Below, piece after piece: positions 15,722 to 25,156 of a stretch of DNA of 64,000 nucleotides; within the stretch, counting starts at the first letter, position 1; the number at the start of each line of letters is the position of its first letter. The notes below the pieces were generated by a model, which was not told the DNA's origin, did not search any database, and worked only from the letters and a program-made list of their open reading frames with translations. The translations under genes were made by a program, and so were the position numbers. Origin of the DNA: an uncultured Clostridia bacterium (GTDB lineage Bacteria > Bacillota > Clostridia > TANB77 > CAG-508); the NCBI GenBank assembly GCA_934155265.1, contig CAKPGU010000003.1:62001-126000 (forward strand). The letters are read 5' to 3'.

Positions 15722-16468
15722 ATGCCAAGATTTTTTGTGAAAAATGAGCAAATAAAAGGAACAACAATAGAAATACAAGGAGAAGATGTAAAACATATCA
15801 AAAATGTACTTAGAAAACAAATAGGAGAAAATGTAGAAATATGCGATCAAGATACTGAAAAATCATATATATGTGAAATAGAAAAGATAGGAAATGAAAG
15901 CATATTAACAAATATTATAAAAGAATTACAAAGCTATGATGACAATATAAAAGTAGATATATATCAAGGATTACCTAAAGCAGATAAAATGGAATTGATA
16001 ATACAAAAATCTGTGGAACTTGGAGTAAATGCAATAATACCAGTAGCAATGAAAAGATGTGTAGTTAAAATAGATTCAAAAGATGAATCAAAAAAAATAA
16101 CTAGGTGGCAAAAAATTGCGGAAAGTGCAGCAAAGCAAAGTGGCAGAAACGCAATACCTGAAATAAAAAATATAGTTAATGTTGAAAAAATTATTCAATT
16201 AATAAAAGAATATGATTGTGTAATAGTAGCATATGAAAATGAAAAGAACAATACAATTAAAAGAGAACTATTAAAAATAAAAGAAAATATACATGATAAA
16301 GTAAAAATTGCAGTTGTAATTGGACCAGAAGGTGGACTAGAAGAAATGGATGTAGAAATGTTAAAACAAAATGGAGCAAAAATAGTAACATTGGGACGTA
16401 GAATTTTAAGAACAGAAACTGTTGCACTAAATGTACTTAGTGTAATAATGTATGAACTTGAAGGTTAA
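15722..16468 (+). CDS. rsmE: 16S rRNA (uracil1498-N3)-methyltransferase
   Basis: Methylates U1498 of 16S rRNA using S-adenosylmethionine. The true start is ATG 15722 after AAAGGAGA (248 residues); an upstream in-frame ATG would add 17 non-conserved residues. The N-terminal PUA-like domain contains QGEDVKHIKNVLRKQ. The SPOUT knot domain has KADKMELIIQKSVELGV, AESAAKQSGR, VVIGPEGGLEEMD and LGRRILRTETVALNVLSV. It precedes a small membrane protein gene and yicC on the same strand. Confidence 0.95.
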   Translation: MPRFFVKNEQIKGTTIEIQGEDVKHIKNVLRKQIGENVEICDQDTEKSYICEIEKIGNESILTNIIKELQSYDDNIKVDIYQGLPKADKMELIIQKSVELGVNAIIPVAMKRCVVKIDSKDESKKITRWQKIAESAAKQSGRNAIPEIKNIVNVEKIIQLIKEYDCVIVAYENEKNNTIKRELLKIKENIHDKVKIAVVIGPEGGLEEMDVEMLKQNGAKIVTLGRRILRTETVALNVLSVIMYELEG

Positions 16469-16522
16469 TAAAAGAGCAAAATTAGAACCGATATCAATTG
16501 GCTCAAGGTTGAGGAGAGAAAG

Positions 16523-17005
16523 ATGGTAAAGATAAAAAATATATTAACACAAAGAATATTAATAAACCTAACATATGCATTGATAGCAGTAATATATTTT
16601 ACATTTATTAGTACACAATATATAAAATTAGATGCAAATATACTAGAACAATATATACGAGCATCAAGTATGTTATTTTTAGGAATATCAATAATAATGA
16701 TGGAAATAGCATACAGAAAAAATGAAGGACTTACATTTTTTAATGGAATAGAATTTTTAGCAATGGCTGTATTTGTTTTATTAACACAGCATATGCCTAA
16801 AATTTTAGGATGTACTATGCAAGAATATGCATTATCAGGAGCAAATTTTATAGCAATATATTATATATTGAAATCAGCAATTTTATATACAAAAGAACAA
16901 CAAGACAAATTAAATAGTTTAAGTGATATAAAAGAAATTGTAAAAGATGAACCTATAAAAAAAGCTTCAAAAAGAAAAAATAAAAAAGTAGAAGAAGGAA
17001 AATAA
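16523..17005 (+). CDS. small integral membrane protein
   Basis: 160 residues with about four predicted membrane helices (around residues 12-29, 45-62, 74-90 and 103-118) and a Lys/Glu-rich cytoplasmic tail of some 40 residues. I do not recognise the family. It ends 1 base before the yicC start (TAA 17003-17005, ATG 17007), so it is co-transcribed with yicC and probably rsmE. GAGGAGAG lies upstream of ATG 16523. Confidence 0.75.
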   Translation: MVKIKNILTQRILINLTYALIAVIYFTFISTQYIKLDANILEQYIRASSMLFLGISIIMMEIAYRKNEGLTFFNGIEFLAMAVFVLLTQHMPKILGCTMQEYALSGANFIAIYYILKSAILYTKEQQDKLNSLSDIKEIVKDEPIKKASKRKNKKVEEGK

Positions 17006-17006
17006 A

Positions 17007-17882
17007 ATGATAAAAAGTATGACAGGTTATGGAAAAAGTAACTTATCCATAAACTCTAGAGAATATCAGGTAGAAATAAAAACAGTAAACCACAAATATA
17101 TAGATACAAATATAAGAATGCCACGTACTATAAGTTATTTAGAAGAAGATATTAGAAAATTAATAACATCAAAGCTAAAAAGAGGGAAAGTAGACATTTC
17201 TATTACATTCGAAAATTACAATAAAGAAGGAAATGATATTAGAATAAATACAGAACTTGCAAAAGTATATATTTCTAATTTAAGAAAACTAGCAGAAGAA
17301 GAAAATTTATCTAGTAATATAGAAGTAACTGAAATAACTAAATTGCCAGATGTGTTAACAATAAAAAGTAATCTTGATGAAAAACAAATAAAAGAAGAAA
17401 TACTACAGGTTGTAAATGATGCAACAAATCAGTTAATAGATATGAGAAAAAATGAAGGAAAAAGAATTTCAGAAGACATTTTAGCAAAAATATCACAAGT
17501 TGAAGAGAAAAAAGACGAGATTTTTGCTTTATCTACTGGACTTATTGACGAATATGTAGTAAAATTAGAAGCAAGGATAAAAGAAATACTAAGAACAGAA
17601 GAGTTAGATAAGTCAAGATTAATGCAGGAAGTTGTTATATATGCAGATAAATGTTCAGTAGAAGAAGAGATAACAAGATTAAAAAGTCATATAGGCCAAC
17701 TAAGATGCTTAATAGATTCGGACGAGCCATCAGGAAAGAAAATGGATTTCTTAATTCAAGAAATGAATAGAGAGACAAACACAATAGGTTCAAAAGCAAA
17801 TAATCTTGAAATAACAAACAAAGTAGTAGATATAAAAACAATATTAGAAGACATAAGAGAACAAATTCAAAATATTGAATAA
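17007..17882 (+). CDS. yicC: YicC/YloC family endoribonuclease
   Basis: 291 residues, full length for the family. It has the N-terminal hallmark MIKSMTGYGKSN and EIKTVNHKYIDTNIRMPR, and the C-terminal signature SHIGQLRCLIDSDEPSGKK then DFLIQEMNRETNTIGSKANN. Members have been reported as metal-dependent endoribonucleases. The order yicC-remA-(rpoZ, gmk) is conserved in Firmicutes and supports the call. It starts 1 base after the previous gene. Confidence 0.93.
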   Translation: MIKSMTGYGKSNLSINSREYQVEIKTVNHKYIDTNIRMPRTISYLEEDIRKLITSKLKRGKVDISITFENYNKEGNDIRINTELAKVYISNLRKLAEEENLSSNIEVTEITKLPDVLTIKSNLDEKQIKEEILQVVNDATNQLIDMRKNEGKRISEDILAKISQVEEKKDEIFALSTGLIDEYVVKLEARIKEILRTEELDKSRLMQEVVIYADKCSVEEEITRLKSHIGQLRCLIDSDEPSGKKMDFLIQEMNRETNTIGSKANNLEITNKVVDIKTILEDIREQIQNIE

Positions 17883-17912
17883 GAAAAATATTGCACGGAA
17901 AGGATGATAGAA

Positions 17913-18188
17913 ATGCAATTAGTAAATATAGGTTTTGGAAATATAATAGCAGCAAATAAAATAGTAGCAATAGTGAGCCCTGATTCGGCTCCTATAAAAA
18001 GAATGATACAAGAGGCTAAAGATGCGAAAACAGCTATTGATGCTACATGTGGTAGAAGAACAAGAGCAGTGCTAATAATGGATTCGGGACATATAATATT
18101 ATCTGCTGTACAACCAGAAACAGTTGCAGGAAGAGTAGATAAAGATATAACACCTGCACCACAACCTACAATACAAAGTGAAGATTAA
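17913..18188 (+). CDS. remA: RemA-like DNA-binding regulator (DUF370)
   Basis: In Bacillus subtilis RemA is a DNA-binding activator of matrix genes. I place the start at ATG 17913, 9 bases from GGAAAGG, rather than ATG 17904, which abuts it (91 residues). The core is strongly conserved: VNIGFGNIIAANKIVAIVSP, SAPIKRMIQEAKD, GRRTRAVLIMDSGHIILSAV. It lies between yicC and rpoZ/gmk, the usual place. Confidence 0.93.
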   Translation: MQLVNIGFGNIIAANKIVAIVSPDSAPIKRMIQEAKDAKTAIDATCGRRTRAVLIMDSGHIILSAVQPETVAGRVDKDITPAPQPTIQSED

Positions 18189-18209
18189 TAAAAATGGAGG
18201 TAATTTAAA

Positions 18210-18443
18210 ATGATGGTAAAACCAACAGTTCAAGAATTGTTAACAAAAGCAAAAAACAGATATGAATTAGTAATAGCAACTTCAAAAAGAGCAAGACAAA
18301 TTGCTGAAGGAGCTGAAGTAAAAACACCAGTTAAAGAAGAATCAGCAGTTACACTTGCAGCAAACGAGATTGCTGAAGGAAAGGTTGAAATTATAGAACC
18401 AGAAGAAATGAAGGAAGATGAAGAAGAAGGAGAAGAAGAATAA
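18210..18443 (+). CDS. rpoZ: RNA polymerase omega subunit
   Basis: 77 residues. It has the omega pattern PTVQELLTKAKNRYELVIATSKRARQ (positions 4-30 here), then a short linker and an acidic tail rich in Glu. GGAGG precedes ATG 18210. Its last 26 bases overlap the start proposed for gmk. Confidence 0.9.
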   Translation: MMVKPTVQELLTKAKNRYELVIATSKRARQIAEGAEVKTPVKEESAVTLAANEIAEGKVEIIEPEEMKEDEEEGEEE

Positions 18444-19011
18444 AGTGTTAGTAATATTATCAGGAGTATCTGGAGCAGGAAAAGATACAATAAAAAAAGA
18501 ATTAATGGCAAGAATGCCAAACATAGTAACACTTCCATCTTTCACGTCAAGAGAAATGAGACCTGGCGAAGTTGAAGGAGATCATTATCATTTTATAAGT
18601 AAAGAAGAATTTGAAGAAAAAATTCATAAAGGCGATTTCTATGAATATGATTTGCATCATGGAAACTATTATGGAACTTCTAGAGAGCTTATGAGCAATA
18701 AGATAAAAGAAGGAAAAATAATAGTTAAAGATATAGAAGTGAATGGTACAGAAAATCTTTTAAAAATATTAGGAAATGATACAAGAATAGTTACTATATT
18801 CTTGAAAGTTCAAAAAGAAGAACTAAAAAGACGTTTGATTGAAAGAGGAGATAATATTCAAGATATAGAAGTTCGATTAAGTAGGCTTGAATATGAAGAA
18901 GACAAAATTAAAATGTATGATTATGTAATAAAAAATGATGATTTTGAAAAAACGGTCCAAGTTATTATGACAATTATTGAAAATGAACAAAGAATTGAAG
19001 AGAACAAATAA
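18418..19011 (+). CDS. gmk: guanylate kinase
   Basis: Phosphorylates GMP to GDP. It has the P-loop SGVSGAGKDT (a normal variant of GxxGxGKS/T), the GMP-binding PSFTSREMRPGEVEGDHYHF, and the lid region KRRLIERG. About 197 residues if ATG 18418 is used, inside the end of rpoZ; GTG 18445, right after the rpoZ stop, is an alternative giving 188 residues. Either way translation is coupled to rpoZ. The order rpoZ before gmk is reversed compared with Bacillus subtilis. Confidence 0.93.
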   Translation: MKKKEKKNKVLVILSGVSGAGKDTIKKELMARMPNIVTLPSFTSREMRPGEVEGDHYHFISKEEFEEKIHKGDFYEYDLHHGNYYGTSRELMSNKIKEGKIIVKDIEVNGTENLLKILGNDTRIVTIFLKVQKEELKRRLIERGDNIQDIEVRLSRLEYEEDKIKMYDYVIKNDDFEKTVQVIMTIIENEQRIEENK

Positions 19012-19022
19012 TAAATATGTAA

Positions 19023-19053
19023 AGAGCAAGATGTTAATGTCTAGCTCTTTTTT
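19023..19053 (+). terminator. terminator after gmk
   Basis: An AGAGC/GCTCT stem with an inner AGA/TCT pair is followed by six Ts, just before the priA ribosome binding site. Confidence 0.65.
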
Positions 19054-19070
19054 ACAAGAAAGGAACTAGG

Positions 19071-21305
19071 ATGATAGCAGAAGTAGTAATAAATAGATCA
19101 GCAAAAAGATTGAATAGAACATTTGATTATAATATACCAAGTAACTTAGAAGAATTAGTTATGATAGGAAGTACAGTATTAGTTCCATTCGGAAAATCAA
19201 GTACATTAGAAGAAGGATATGTAGTAGGAATAAAAGAAAGTACTCAATATGAAGTAAAAGAAATAGTACAAATAAAACATAATTTAACTGAAAAACAAAT
19301 AGAACTTGCACAATGGATGGCAAAGAGATATTTTTGTAATGTATCAGACTGTATAAAACAAATGTTAACACCAGGAACAAAAAGCAAAAATACTGAAAAA
19401 AATGTTCAAGACAAAATGATTAACGTTGTTTATCTAAAAAAAGATATTGAAGAAATTCAGTTTGATATAGAAATTGGAAAAATAAAATCTGAAAAACAAA
19501 AAAAAATACTACAATTTTTAAAAACAAATGAGGGAGTTACAATTCCAGAAATAGAAATGTTTACAGGTGGCACAAGAGCAATTATAAAAACATTAGAAAA
19601 AAATGGATATGTAGAGATTGTAGAAAAGAAAGTAGAGAGAAATCCACTTGCGAATAAGCAGATAGCCAAAACAGAAAACTTAAAATTAACAGATGAACAA
19701 CAAAATACTTACAATAGTGTAATGAGTGCTATGCGAGAACATAGATACAGTCAATTTTTACTATATGGTGTAACAGGTTCTGGAAAGACAGAAGTATATT
19801 TACAACTTATTGGAGAGACATTAAAACGAAATAAAACAGCAATTGTATTAGTTCCGGAGATATCACTTACTCCACAAATGATAGACAGATTTATTGCAAG
19901 GTTTAATCAAGATGAAATTGCAGTGTTACATAGTAAATTGTCAATTGGCGAAAGATATGATGAATGGAATAAAATAAAAGAAGGAAAAGCCAAAATTATA
20001 ATTGGAGCAAGGTCTGCAATATTCGCACCTACCGAGAACATTGGAATAATTATAATAGATGAAGAACATGATAGTTCATATAAATCAGAAGCGGTTCCTA
20101 AATATGATGCAAAAGAAATTGCAAAAAAAATTGCAAAAGAAAATTCCTGTCCATTAGTACTTGGAAGTGCAACCCCTGATTTAGTAACATATTATAAAGC
20201 AGAAGAAGGAAAAATAGAATTATTGGAATTAACTAAAAGAGCTAATAATTCAAAATTGCCAGAAGTAGAAATAGTAGACTTAAAAATGGAGCTAGCAAAT
20301 GGAAATAGGTCGATGTTAAGTGTGGCTTTACATGATGCAATTGAAAAAAATTTAAAAGAAAAAAGGCAAACAATATTATTTTTAAATAGAAGAGGCTATT
20401 CAACATTTATAATGTGTAGAGAATGCGGATATACAGTAAAATGCAAAAATTGTGATATAAGTATGACATATCATAAAACAGAGAATAAGTTAAAATGTCA
20501 TTATTGTGGATATGAAGAAAATATCGTAACAGTATGCCCGGAATGTCATAGTACCAAAATAAGATATTTTGGTACAGGAACACAAAGATTGGAACAAGAA
20601 ATAAACAAAATATTTCCACAAGCATCAACAATAAGAATGGATATAGATACAGTTACAAAAAAGAACTCACATGAAGAAATATTAAATAAATTTAAAAATG
20701 AAAATATTGATATTTTAATAGGAACACAAATGGTAGTAAAAGGACATCATTTTCCAAATGTAACTTTAGTTGGTGTAATTGCAGCAGACAGTAGTTTAAA
20801 TATAGATGATTATAGAGCAAATGAAAGAACTTTTCAATTACTTACACAAGTTGCAGGAAGGGCAGGAAGAGAAAATCTTGATGGAAAAGTAATAATACAA
20901 ACATATAATCCAGAAAATTTTAGTATAATATGTGCACAAAAACAAGATTATGAAATGTTCTATAATACAGAAATTGCCTTGAGAAAACAGTTGAAATATC
21001 CTCCATTTTGCGATATAATGTTGATTGGATTTAATAGTTTGTCAGAAAAAGAAATAATAGAGCTTTCTAACAGAGTATATAGTTATTTAAAAAGTAAATT
21101 AGATGGACAAGATTTTATAGTTTTAAAACCTATGCCATCACCTATTGATAAAATTCAAAATAGATATAGATGGAGAATTATTTTAAAAGGAAATATTACT
21201 GAAGAAGTGAATTCTATTATAAATGAATGTTTGCAGAAGATATATGAGGCAAATTATAAAAATACTAGAGTTAGTGTGGATGTTAATCCTAATAATATGA
21301 TTTAA
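19071..21305 (+). CDS. priA: primosomal replication restart helicase PriA
   Basis: 3'-5' DNA helicase that reloads the replisome at stalled forks. 744 residues. The order is an N-terminal DNA-binding domain (FDYNIP, VLVPFGKSS), Walker A in YGVTGSGKTEVYL, the DEEH box in IIIDEEHDSSYKSE, a zinc region with paired cysteines (CRECGYTVKCKNC, CHYCG, CPEC), and helicase motifs including TQMVVKGHHFPNV and QVAGRAGR. ATG 19071 follows AAAGGAA. def follows 13 bases downstream. The coaBC gene often found before priA is absent. Confidence 0.97.
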   Translation: MIAEVVINRSAKRLNRTFDYNIPSNLEELVMIGSTVLVPFGKSSTLEEGYVVGIKESTQYEVKEIVQIKHNLTEKQIELAQWMAKRYFCNVSDCIKQMLTPGTKSKNTEKNVQDKMINVVYLKKDIEEIQFDIEIGKIKSEKQKKILQFLKTNEGVTIPEIEMFTGGTRAIIKTLEKNGYVEIVEKKVERNPLANKQIAKTENLKLTDEQQNTYNSVMSAMREHRYSQFLLYGVTGSGKTEVYLQLIGETLKRNKTAIVLVPEISLTPQMIDRFIARFNQDEIAVLHSKLSIGERYDEWNKIKEGKAKIIIGARSAIFAPTENIGIIIIDEEHDSSYKSEAVPKYDAKEIAKKIAKENSCPLVLGSATPDLVTYYKAEEGKIELLELTKRANNSKLPEVEIVDLKMELANGNRSMLSVALHDAIEKNLKEKRQTILFLNRRGYSTFIMCRECGYTVKCKNCDISMTYHKTENKLKCHYCGYEENIVTVCPECHSTKIRYFGTGTQRLEQEINKIFPQASTIRMDIDTVTKKNSHEEILNKFKNENIDILIGTQMVVKGHHFPNVTLVGVIAADSSLNIDDYRANERTFQLLTQVAGRAGRENLDGKVIIQTYNPENFSIICAQKQDYEMFYNTEIALRKQLKYPPFCDIMLIGFNSLSEKEIIELSNRVYSYLKSKLDGQDFIVLKPMPSPIDKIQNRYRWRIILKGNITEEVNSIINECLQKIYEANYKNTRVSVDVNPNNMI

Positions 21306-21318
21306 AAAGGAGAGAAAA

Positions 21319-21798
21319 ATGGCAATAAGAAATCTAAGATATGAAAAAGATGAAATATTAAAAAAGAAATCAAGAGAAGTAGATACAATTGATGAAAAAA
21401 TCCAAATATTAATTGATGATATGATTGAAACAATGTACAAGTATAATGGTGTAGGATTATCAGCTGTACAAGTAGGGATATTAAAGAGAGTTGTTGTTAT
21501 AGATATTGAAGATGGAACAGGAGTAAAAGTTTTAATAAATCCAAAAATAACAAAAACAAAGGGAGAGCAAGAAGTAGAAGAAGGATGTTTAAGTTTCCCA
21601 AATCAATATGCAAAAATGATTAGACCAAAAGAGGTTACAGTTGAGGCTCTTGATAGAAATGGAAAGAAAATAACAATAAAAGCTAAGGATTTATTAGCAC
21701 AAGCAATTGCACATGAATGTGATCATCTAGATGGTATCGTTTTTATTGATAAAATGATACCAGGAACATTAGAACATGTTGAACCAGAAAAAAAGTAA
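21319..21798 (+). CDS. def: peptide deformylase
   Basis: Removes the formyl group from nascent proteins; Fe/Zn enzyme. 159 residues. Motif 1 GVGLSAVQVG (GxGLAAxQ type), motif 2 EEGCLSFP with the metal Cys, and motif 3 QAIAHECDHLDG (HExxH type). ATG 21319 follows AAGGAGAG. The usual partner fmt does not follow; a secreted protein gene does. Confidence 0.96.
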   Translation: MAIRNLRYEKDEILKKKSREVDTIDEKIQILIDDMIETMYKYNGVGLSAVQVGILKRVVVIDIEDGTGVKVLINPKITKTKGEQEVEEGCLSFPNQYAKMIRPKEVTVEALDRNGKKITIKAKDLLAQAIAHECDHLDGIVFIDKMIPGTLEHVEPEKK

Positions 21799-21886
21799 AA
21801 AAATGTTGAAAAATCTTGTAAACAAAAAATATTATTGATATAATAACCTACAGAAATTATTGTGATTTTGAAAGGTTGGGAAAAAT

Positions 21887-22537
21887 ATGAGAAAAAACAA
21901 AAGAATTCCTTTAATTGTTGTAATAATTATTATTATAGTTGTAATTTTTGGTATATTTAAATTAGTGGGAAGTAAAGAAGACAAAAGTCAAAAACTAGCA
22001 AAGATATATGAAGAATTAAATACTAATCAAGCATATTTATTTGAGATGGAACAAAATAGCAACAATAAAACGATAATGGCCAAAAAAGGTGATGAAACAA
22101 TAATTGATCAATATTCAAAAGACAGTGAAACAAAAGTTGAAAGTCATACAACAACTTTAGTAAAAGACAACAATACATATTTAATTTTACATGATAGACA
22201 AGAATATTATGTATATCAACAAAATAATGTTGAACAAAACATATTAACAGATGGAATAAAAGAAGTAGTTGATAAAGAATATACAACAGGTGAAGAAAAG
22301 GTAAGAGGAAAAAAATATAAATATGAAGAATACAGTGGTAGCACAATGTTTATGATAACAAATACATTAGAGCTTGATGAATCAAGTATCAAAACAAGGT
22401 TTTATTTTGATAATAATGGAAACTTAACATATATAAAAACAATTTATGGTGAAGATTCAGAATTACTTAAAGTAAAATTAGAAAATAATGTTGATGATTC
22501 ATTATTTGAAATACCAGCAAATTATGCTGAAAATTAA
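21887..22537 (+). CDS. membrane-anchored extracytoplasmic protein, unknown function
   Basis: 216 residues. A basic N-terminus (MRKNKR) and one strong hydrophobic helix (residues 8-27, rich in Ile and Val) indicate an N-terminal anchor or uncleaved signal; no lipobox Cys is present. The remaining 185 residues are hydrophilic with beta-type spacing (YLFEMEQNS, EYYVYQQNN, TRFYFDNNGNLTYIKTIY), a little like LolA- or DUF4412-type lipid carriers, but I cannot assign a family. The stop codon falls inside a long inverted repeat. Confidence 0.75.
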   Translation: MRKNKRIPLIVVIIIIIVVIFGIFKLVGSKEDKSQKLAKIYEELNTNQAYLFEMEQNSNNKTIMAKKGDETIIDQYSKDSETKVESHTTTLVKDNNTYLILHDRQEYYVYQQNNVEQNILTDGIKEVVDKEYTTGEEKVRGKKYKYEEYSGSTMFMITNTLELDESSIKTRFYFDNNGNLTYIKTIYGEDSELLKVKLENNVDDSLFEIPANYAEN

Positions 22538-22650
22538 TTACTTGTTAAATATGTTAAAAAGTTTGTTACATGAATATCTTTAAATTGTAGTGAAAAACTT
22601 ATATTTAAAGATATTCAAGAAAAAGTGGATAAAAATATTAACAAGTAATT
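22536..22650. repeat. 115-bp intergenic inverted repeat C
   Basis: The outer arms (about 22536-22548 and 22639-22650) and an inner perfect 14-bp stem (22572-22585 with 22603-22616) are joined by a loosely matched middle. The upstream gene's stop codon lies in the left arm. No T tract. It resembles repeats A and B in position, just after a gene, and in size. Confidence 0.6.
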
Positions 22651-22749
22651 AAAATAAGAATAACAGGTGCTAAAAAGCACAAACTAAAGAAGATATAACA
22701 AAGTTAAAAACTTTTTATATATAAAAAATCAAAAGAAGGAGTGAAAAAT

Positions 22750-23913
22750 ATGTCAGTAAACAGATTTGTTTTAAATGAAACATCATATTTTGGAAAAGGA
22801 GCAAGAGAAGAATTACCAGAAGAAATTCGTAAAAGAAAATTCAATAAGGTATTAGTAGTAACAGACAAAGCACTATTCGAATGTGGAGTAACAGCAAGAG
22901 TTACAGAAGTTTTAGATAGAGCTGGAATAGCTTATGAAGTGTATTCAGAAGTAAAACCAAACCCAACAATCAAAAATGTATTAGATGGTGTTCAAGCTTG
23001 CAAAAATGCAGGAGCAGATGTTATAGTAGCAGTTGGTGGAGGTTCAAGTATAGATACTGCTAAAGGTATATCAATTGTTATGACAAACCCAGATAGAGCA
23101 GATATAGTATCACTAAATGGTGCATCAAATACAGAAAATAGAGGTATGCCAATAATAGCATTACCAACAACATCAGGAACAGCAGCAGAAGTAACAATAA
23201 ACTATGTAATAACAGATGAAGAAAGAGAAATTAAAATGGTATGTGTTGATCCTCATGATGTTCCAATACTAGCAATTGTAGATTCAGACTTAATGGCATC
23301 TATGCCAAAATCAATTGCATCAGCAACAGGAATGGACGCATTAACACATGCTGTAGAAGGATATATCACAAAAGCACACAATACAATGTCAGATATGTTC
23401 CATATGCAAGCAATCAAATTAATCTTTAAATATTTACCAGCAGCTGTAAACGAAAAAGATGAAAAAGCAGTTGAAATGATGGGACTAGCTCAATACATTG
23501 CAGGAATGGGATTCTCAAATGTAGGTTTAGGAATTGTACATTCAATGGCACATCAATTAGGAGCTGTTTATGATACACCACATGGTTTAGCAAATGCAAT
23601 TCTTTTACCAACAGTTATGAGATTTAATGGAGAAGATCCAGCAACAGCACAAAGATTTAGAGAAATCTTATGCGAAATTGGTAGACCAGATGCAGCAAAC
23701 TTAAATGACCAAGATGTTATAAATACATTCGTATGGATGATTTCTGAACTTTCTAAATCTGTTGGAATTACTCAAACAGTTAGAGAAGTTGGTGCAAGAG
23801 AAGAAGATTTTTGTATGTTAGCTGATAAAGCAATGCAAGATCCTTGTAAAACAGGTAACCCAAGAGAAGTTTCAAGAGAAGACTTTATAGAATTATTTAG
23901 AAGAGCATTTTAA
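22750..23913 (+). CDS. fucO: iron-dependent lactaldehyde reductase (FucO type)
   Basis: Group III Fe-dependent alcohol dehydrogenase. It reduces lactaldehyde to 1,2-propanediol, usually after fucose or rhamnose breakdown. 387 residues from ATG 22750 (AGAAGGAG upstream). NAD-binding is in VGGGSSIDTAKG; iron ligands lie in ATGMDALTHAVEGYI, GIVHSMAHQLGA and DTPHGLANAIL. The FucO-specific stretches VTINYVITDEE, VCVDPHDVP and AGMGFSNVGLG are close to the E. coli enzyme. It is a single gene with its own terminator. A distant possibility is reduction of phosphonoacetaldehyde, since those reductases belong to the same superfamily. Confidence 0.92.
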   Translation: MSVNRFVLNETSYFGKGAREELPEEIRKRKFNKVLVVTDKALFECGVTARVTEVLDRAGIAYEVYSEVKPNPTIKNVLDGVQACKNAGADVIVAVGGGSSIDTAKGISIVMTNPDRADIVSLNGASNTENRGMPIIALPTTSGTAAEVTINYVITDEEREIKMVCVDPHDVPILAIVDSDLMASMPKSIASATGMDALTHAVEGYITKAHNTMSDMFHMQAIKLIFKYLPAAVNEKDEKAVEMMGLAQYIAGMGFSNVGLGIVHSMAHQLGAVYDTPHGLANAILLPTVMRFNGEDPATAQRFREILCEIGRPDAANLNDQDVINTFVWMISELSKSVGITQTVREVGAREEDFCMLADKAMQDPCKTGNPREVSREDFIELFRRAF

Positions 23914-23924
23914 TTATGAAAAGA

Positions 23925-23958
23925 TAAAATAGCAAGGTTTTGAAAACTTTGCTATTTT
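23925..23958 (+). terminator. terminator after fucO
   Basis: A stem formed by AAATAGCAAGGTTTT and its near-perfect complement, ending in TTTTT. Confidence 0.85.
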
Positions 23959-24005
23959 TGTGCATGATTAAAAAATAAAAACTAGAGAATTTTTATTTAA
24001 AAAGC

Positions 24006-24034
24006 TTGCAATTCACATAATAATATGATAATAT
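24006..24034 (+). promoter_or_regulatory. promoter of the T-box operon
   Basis: TTGCAA (24006-24011), 17 bases, TAATAT (24029-24034). Confidence 0.55.
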
Positions 24035-24044
24035 ATTGGCATAA

Positions 24045-24301
24045 TAATAAAAACGAAGAAAAAGAGGAGTACATTTATACTTATTTAGTAGAGAAAAGAA
24101 GTCATAGGCTGAGAGCTTCTTAAACAAAGGTAAATGGAAGGTAGCTTTGGAGTTGATAATCTGACAATAAACTTAAGATTATCCGTATGCTGCGTTAAAG
24201 CAAAATAAGATGTTATCAAAAAATAAAATAGATAATAATTAAGGTGGTACCGTGAGATATAAGCTCGCCCTTATGCAATAAGCATATAGGCGAGTTTTTT
24301 T
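24045..24301 (+). promoter_or_regulatory. T-box riboswitch leader
   Basis: A roughly 250-nt leader senses uncharged tRNA. The T-box core AAGGTGGTACCGTG is at 24241-24254. It is followed by an intrinsic terminator (CTCGCC at 24264-24269 paired with GGCGAG at 24289-24294, then seven Ts), which competes with the antiterminator. Upstream are an AGGAGTA-type start of stem I, a CTGAGAG/GGAAGGTAG distal region, and a perfect 8-bp stem (GATAATCT with AGATTATC). The genes it controls end in valS, so the cognate tRNA is inferred to be tRNA-Val. I could not place the specifier codon with certainty. Confidence 0.88.
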
Positions 24302-24322
24302 GTACAGAAAGGAGACAATTTC

Positions 24323-25141
24323 ATGTTAAAAATCAAAACAAAAAAGCAAGGAGCAGAATTAACAAGTATACAGTATAATGGAAAAGAAATATTATTTGAT
24401 GGAAAAACATTTTGGAATCGTCAGTCACCAATATTATTTCCAATAGTAGGTCAAATAAAAGACTCAAAAACAGAAATTGAAGGCATGATGTATGAAATGT
24501 CACAACATGGATTTGCAAGAGACATGGAATTTGACAGAATTACAGAAGAACATTATGTATTAACATATAATGAAGAAACACTAAAAAAGTATCCATATAA
24601 GTTCGAATTACATGTAACATATCAAACAATGGAAGACACTCTACAAGTAGAATATAAAGTAAAAAATATAGACAATAAGAAGATTTATTTTGGGCTAGGA
24701 GGACATCCAGCATTTAGATGTGATTATACAACAGGACAATATGAAATAGTATTTGAAGAAAAAGAAGATAAAATAGAATTCTTAAAACTAAAAAATGGAT
24801 TAGTAGATACACAAAAAGAAAAAAATATTTTAGAAAATAACAAAATACATTTAACAGAGAACATATTTGATAATGATGCAATAATAATGAAAAATATAAA
24901 ATCAAATAAAGTTATTTTACAAAATATAAAAACAAAACAAAAAATATTAGAATTTGATTTTACAGATTTTCCATATTTGGCGCTGTGGTCAAAAAAAGGA
25001 GCACCATTCGTCTGTATAGAACCATGGCAAAATACAGCAGATAAAATTGATAGTAATCAAGTTTTTAAAGATAAAGAAAATATAAATCAATTAGAACCAA
25101 ATGAAATATTTTCTTGTAAGTATAATATAAAATTTTTTTAA
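24323..25141 (+). CDS. aldose 1-epimerase family protein
   Basis: 272 residues of the galactose mutarotase-like superfamily (LacX/YeaD-type branch). It shows TSIQYNGKEILFDG near the N-terminus, WNRQSPILFPIVGQ, the conserved catalytic-region His in SQHGFARDMEF, GLGGHPAFRCD, and the C-terminal LALWSKKGAPFVCIEPWQ. The substrate is likely a free or phosphorylated hexose. It is the first gene behind a T-box and is followed 15 bases later by valS, so its expression is tied to tRNA charging. ATG 24323 follows AAAGGAGA. Confidence 0.9.
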   Translation: MLKIKTKKQGAELTSIQYNGKEILFDGKTFWNRQSPILFPIVGQIKDSKTEIEGMMYEMSQHGFARDMEFDRITEEHYVLTYNEETLKKYPYKFELHVTYQTMEDTLQVEYKVKNIDNKKIYFGLGGHPAFRCDYTTGQYEIVFEEKEDKIEFLKLKNGLVDTQKEKNILENNKIHLTENIFDNDAIIMKNIKSNKVILQNIKTKQKILEFDFTDFPYLALWSKKGAPFVCIEPWQNTADKIDSNQVFKDKENINQLEPNEIFSCKYNIKFF

Positions 25142-25156
25142 GAAAGGAAATAAAAT

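Noticed and set aside
22750..23913. Dedicated phosphonoacetaldehyde reductase
   Set aside because: FucO-specific motifs are too well kept and the gene is 4 kb from the phosphonate operon with its own terminator; kept only as a remote possibility.
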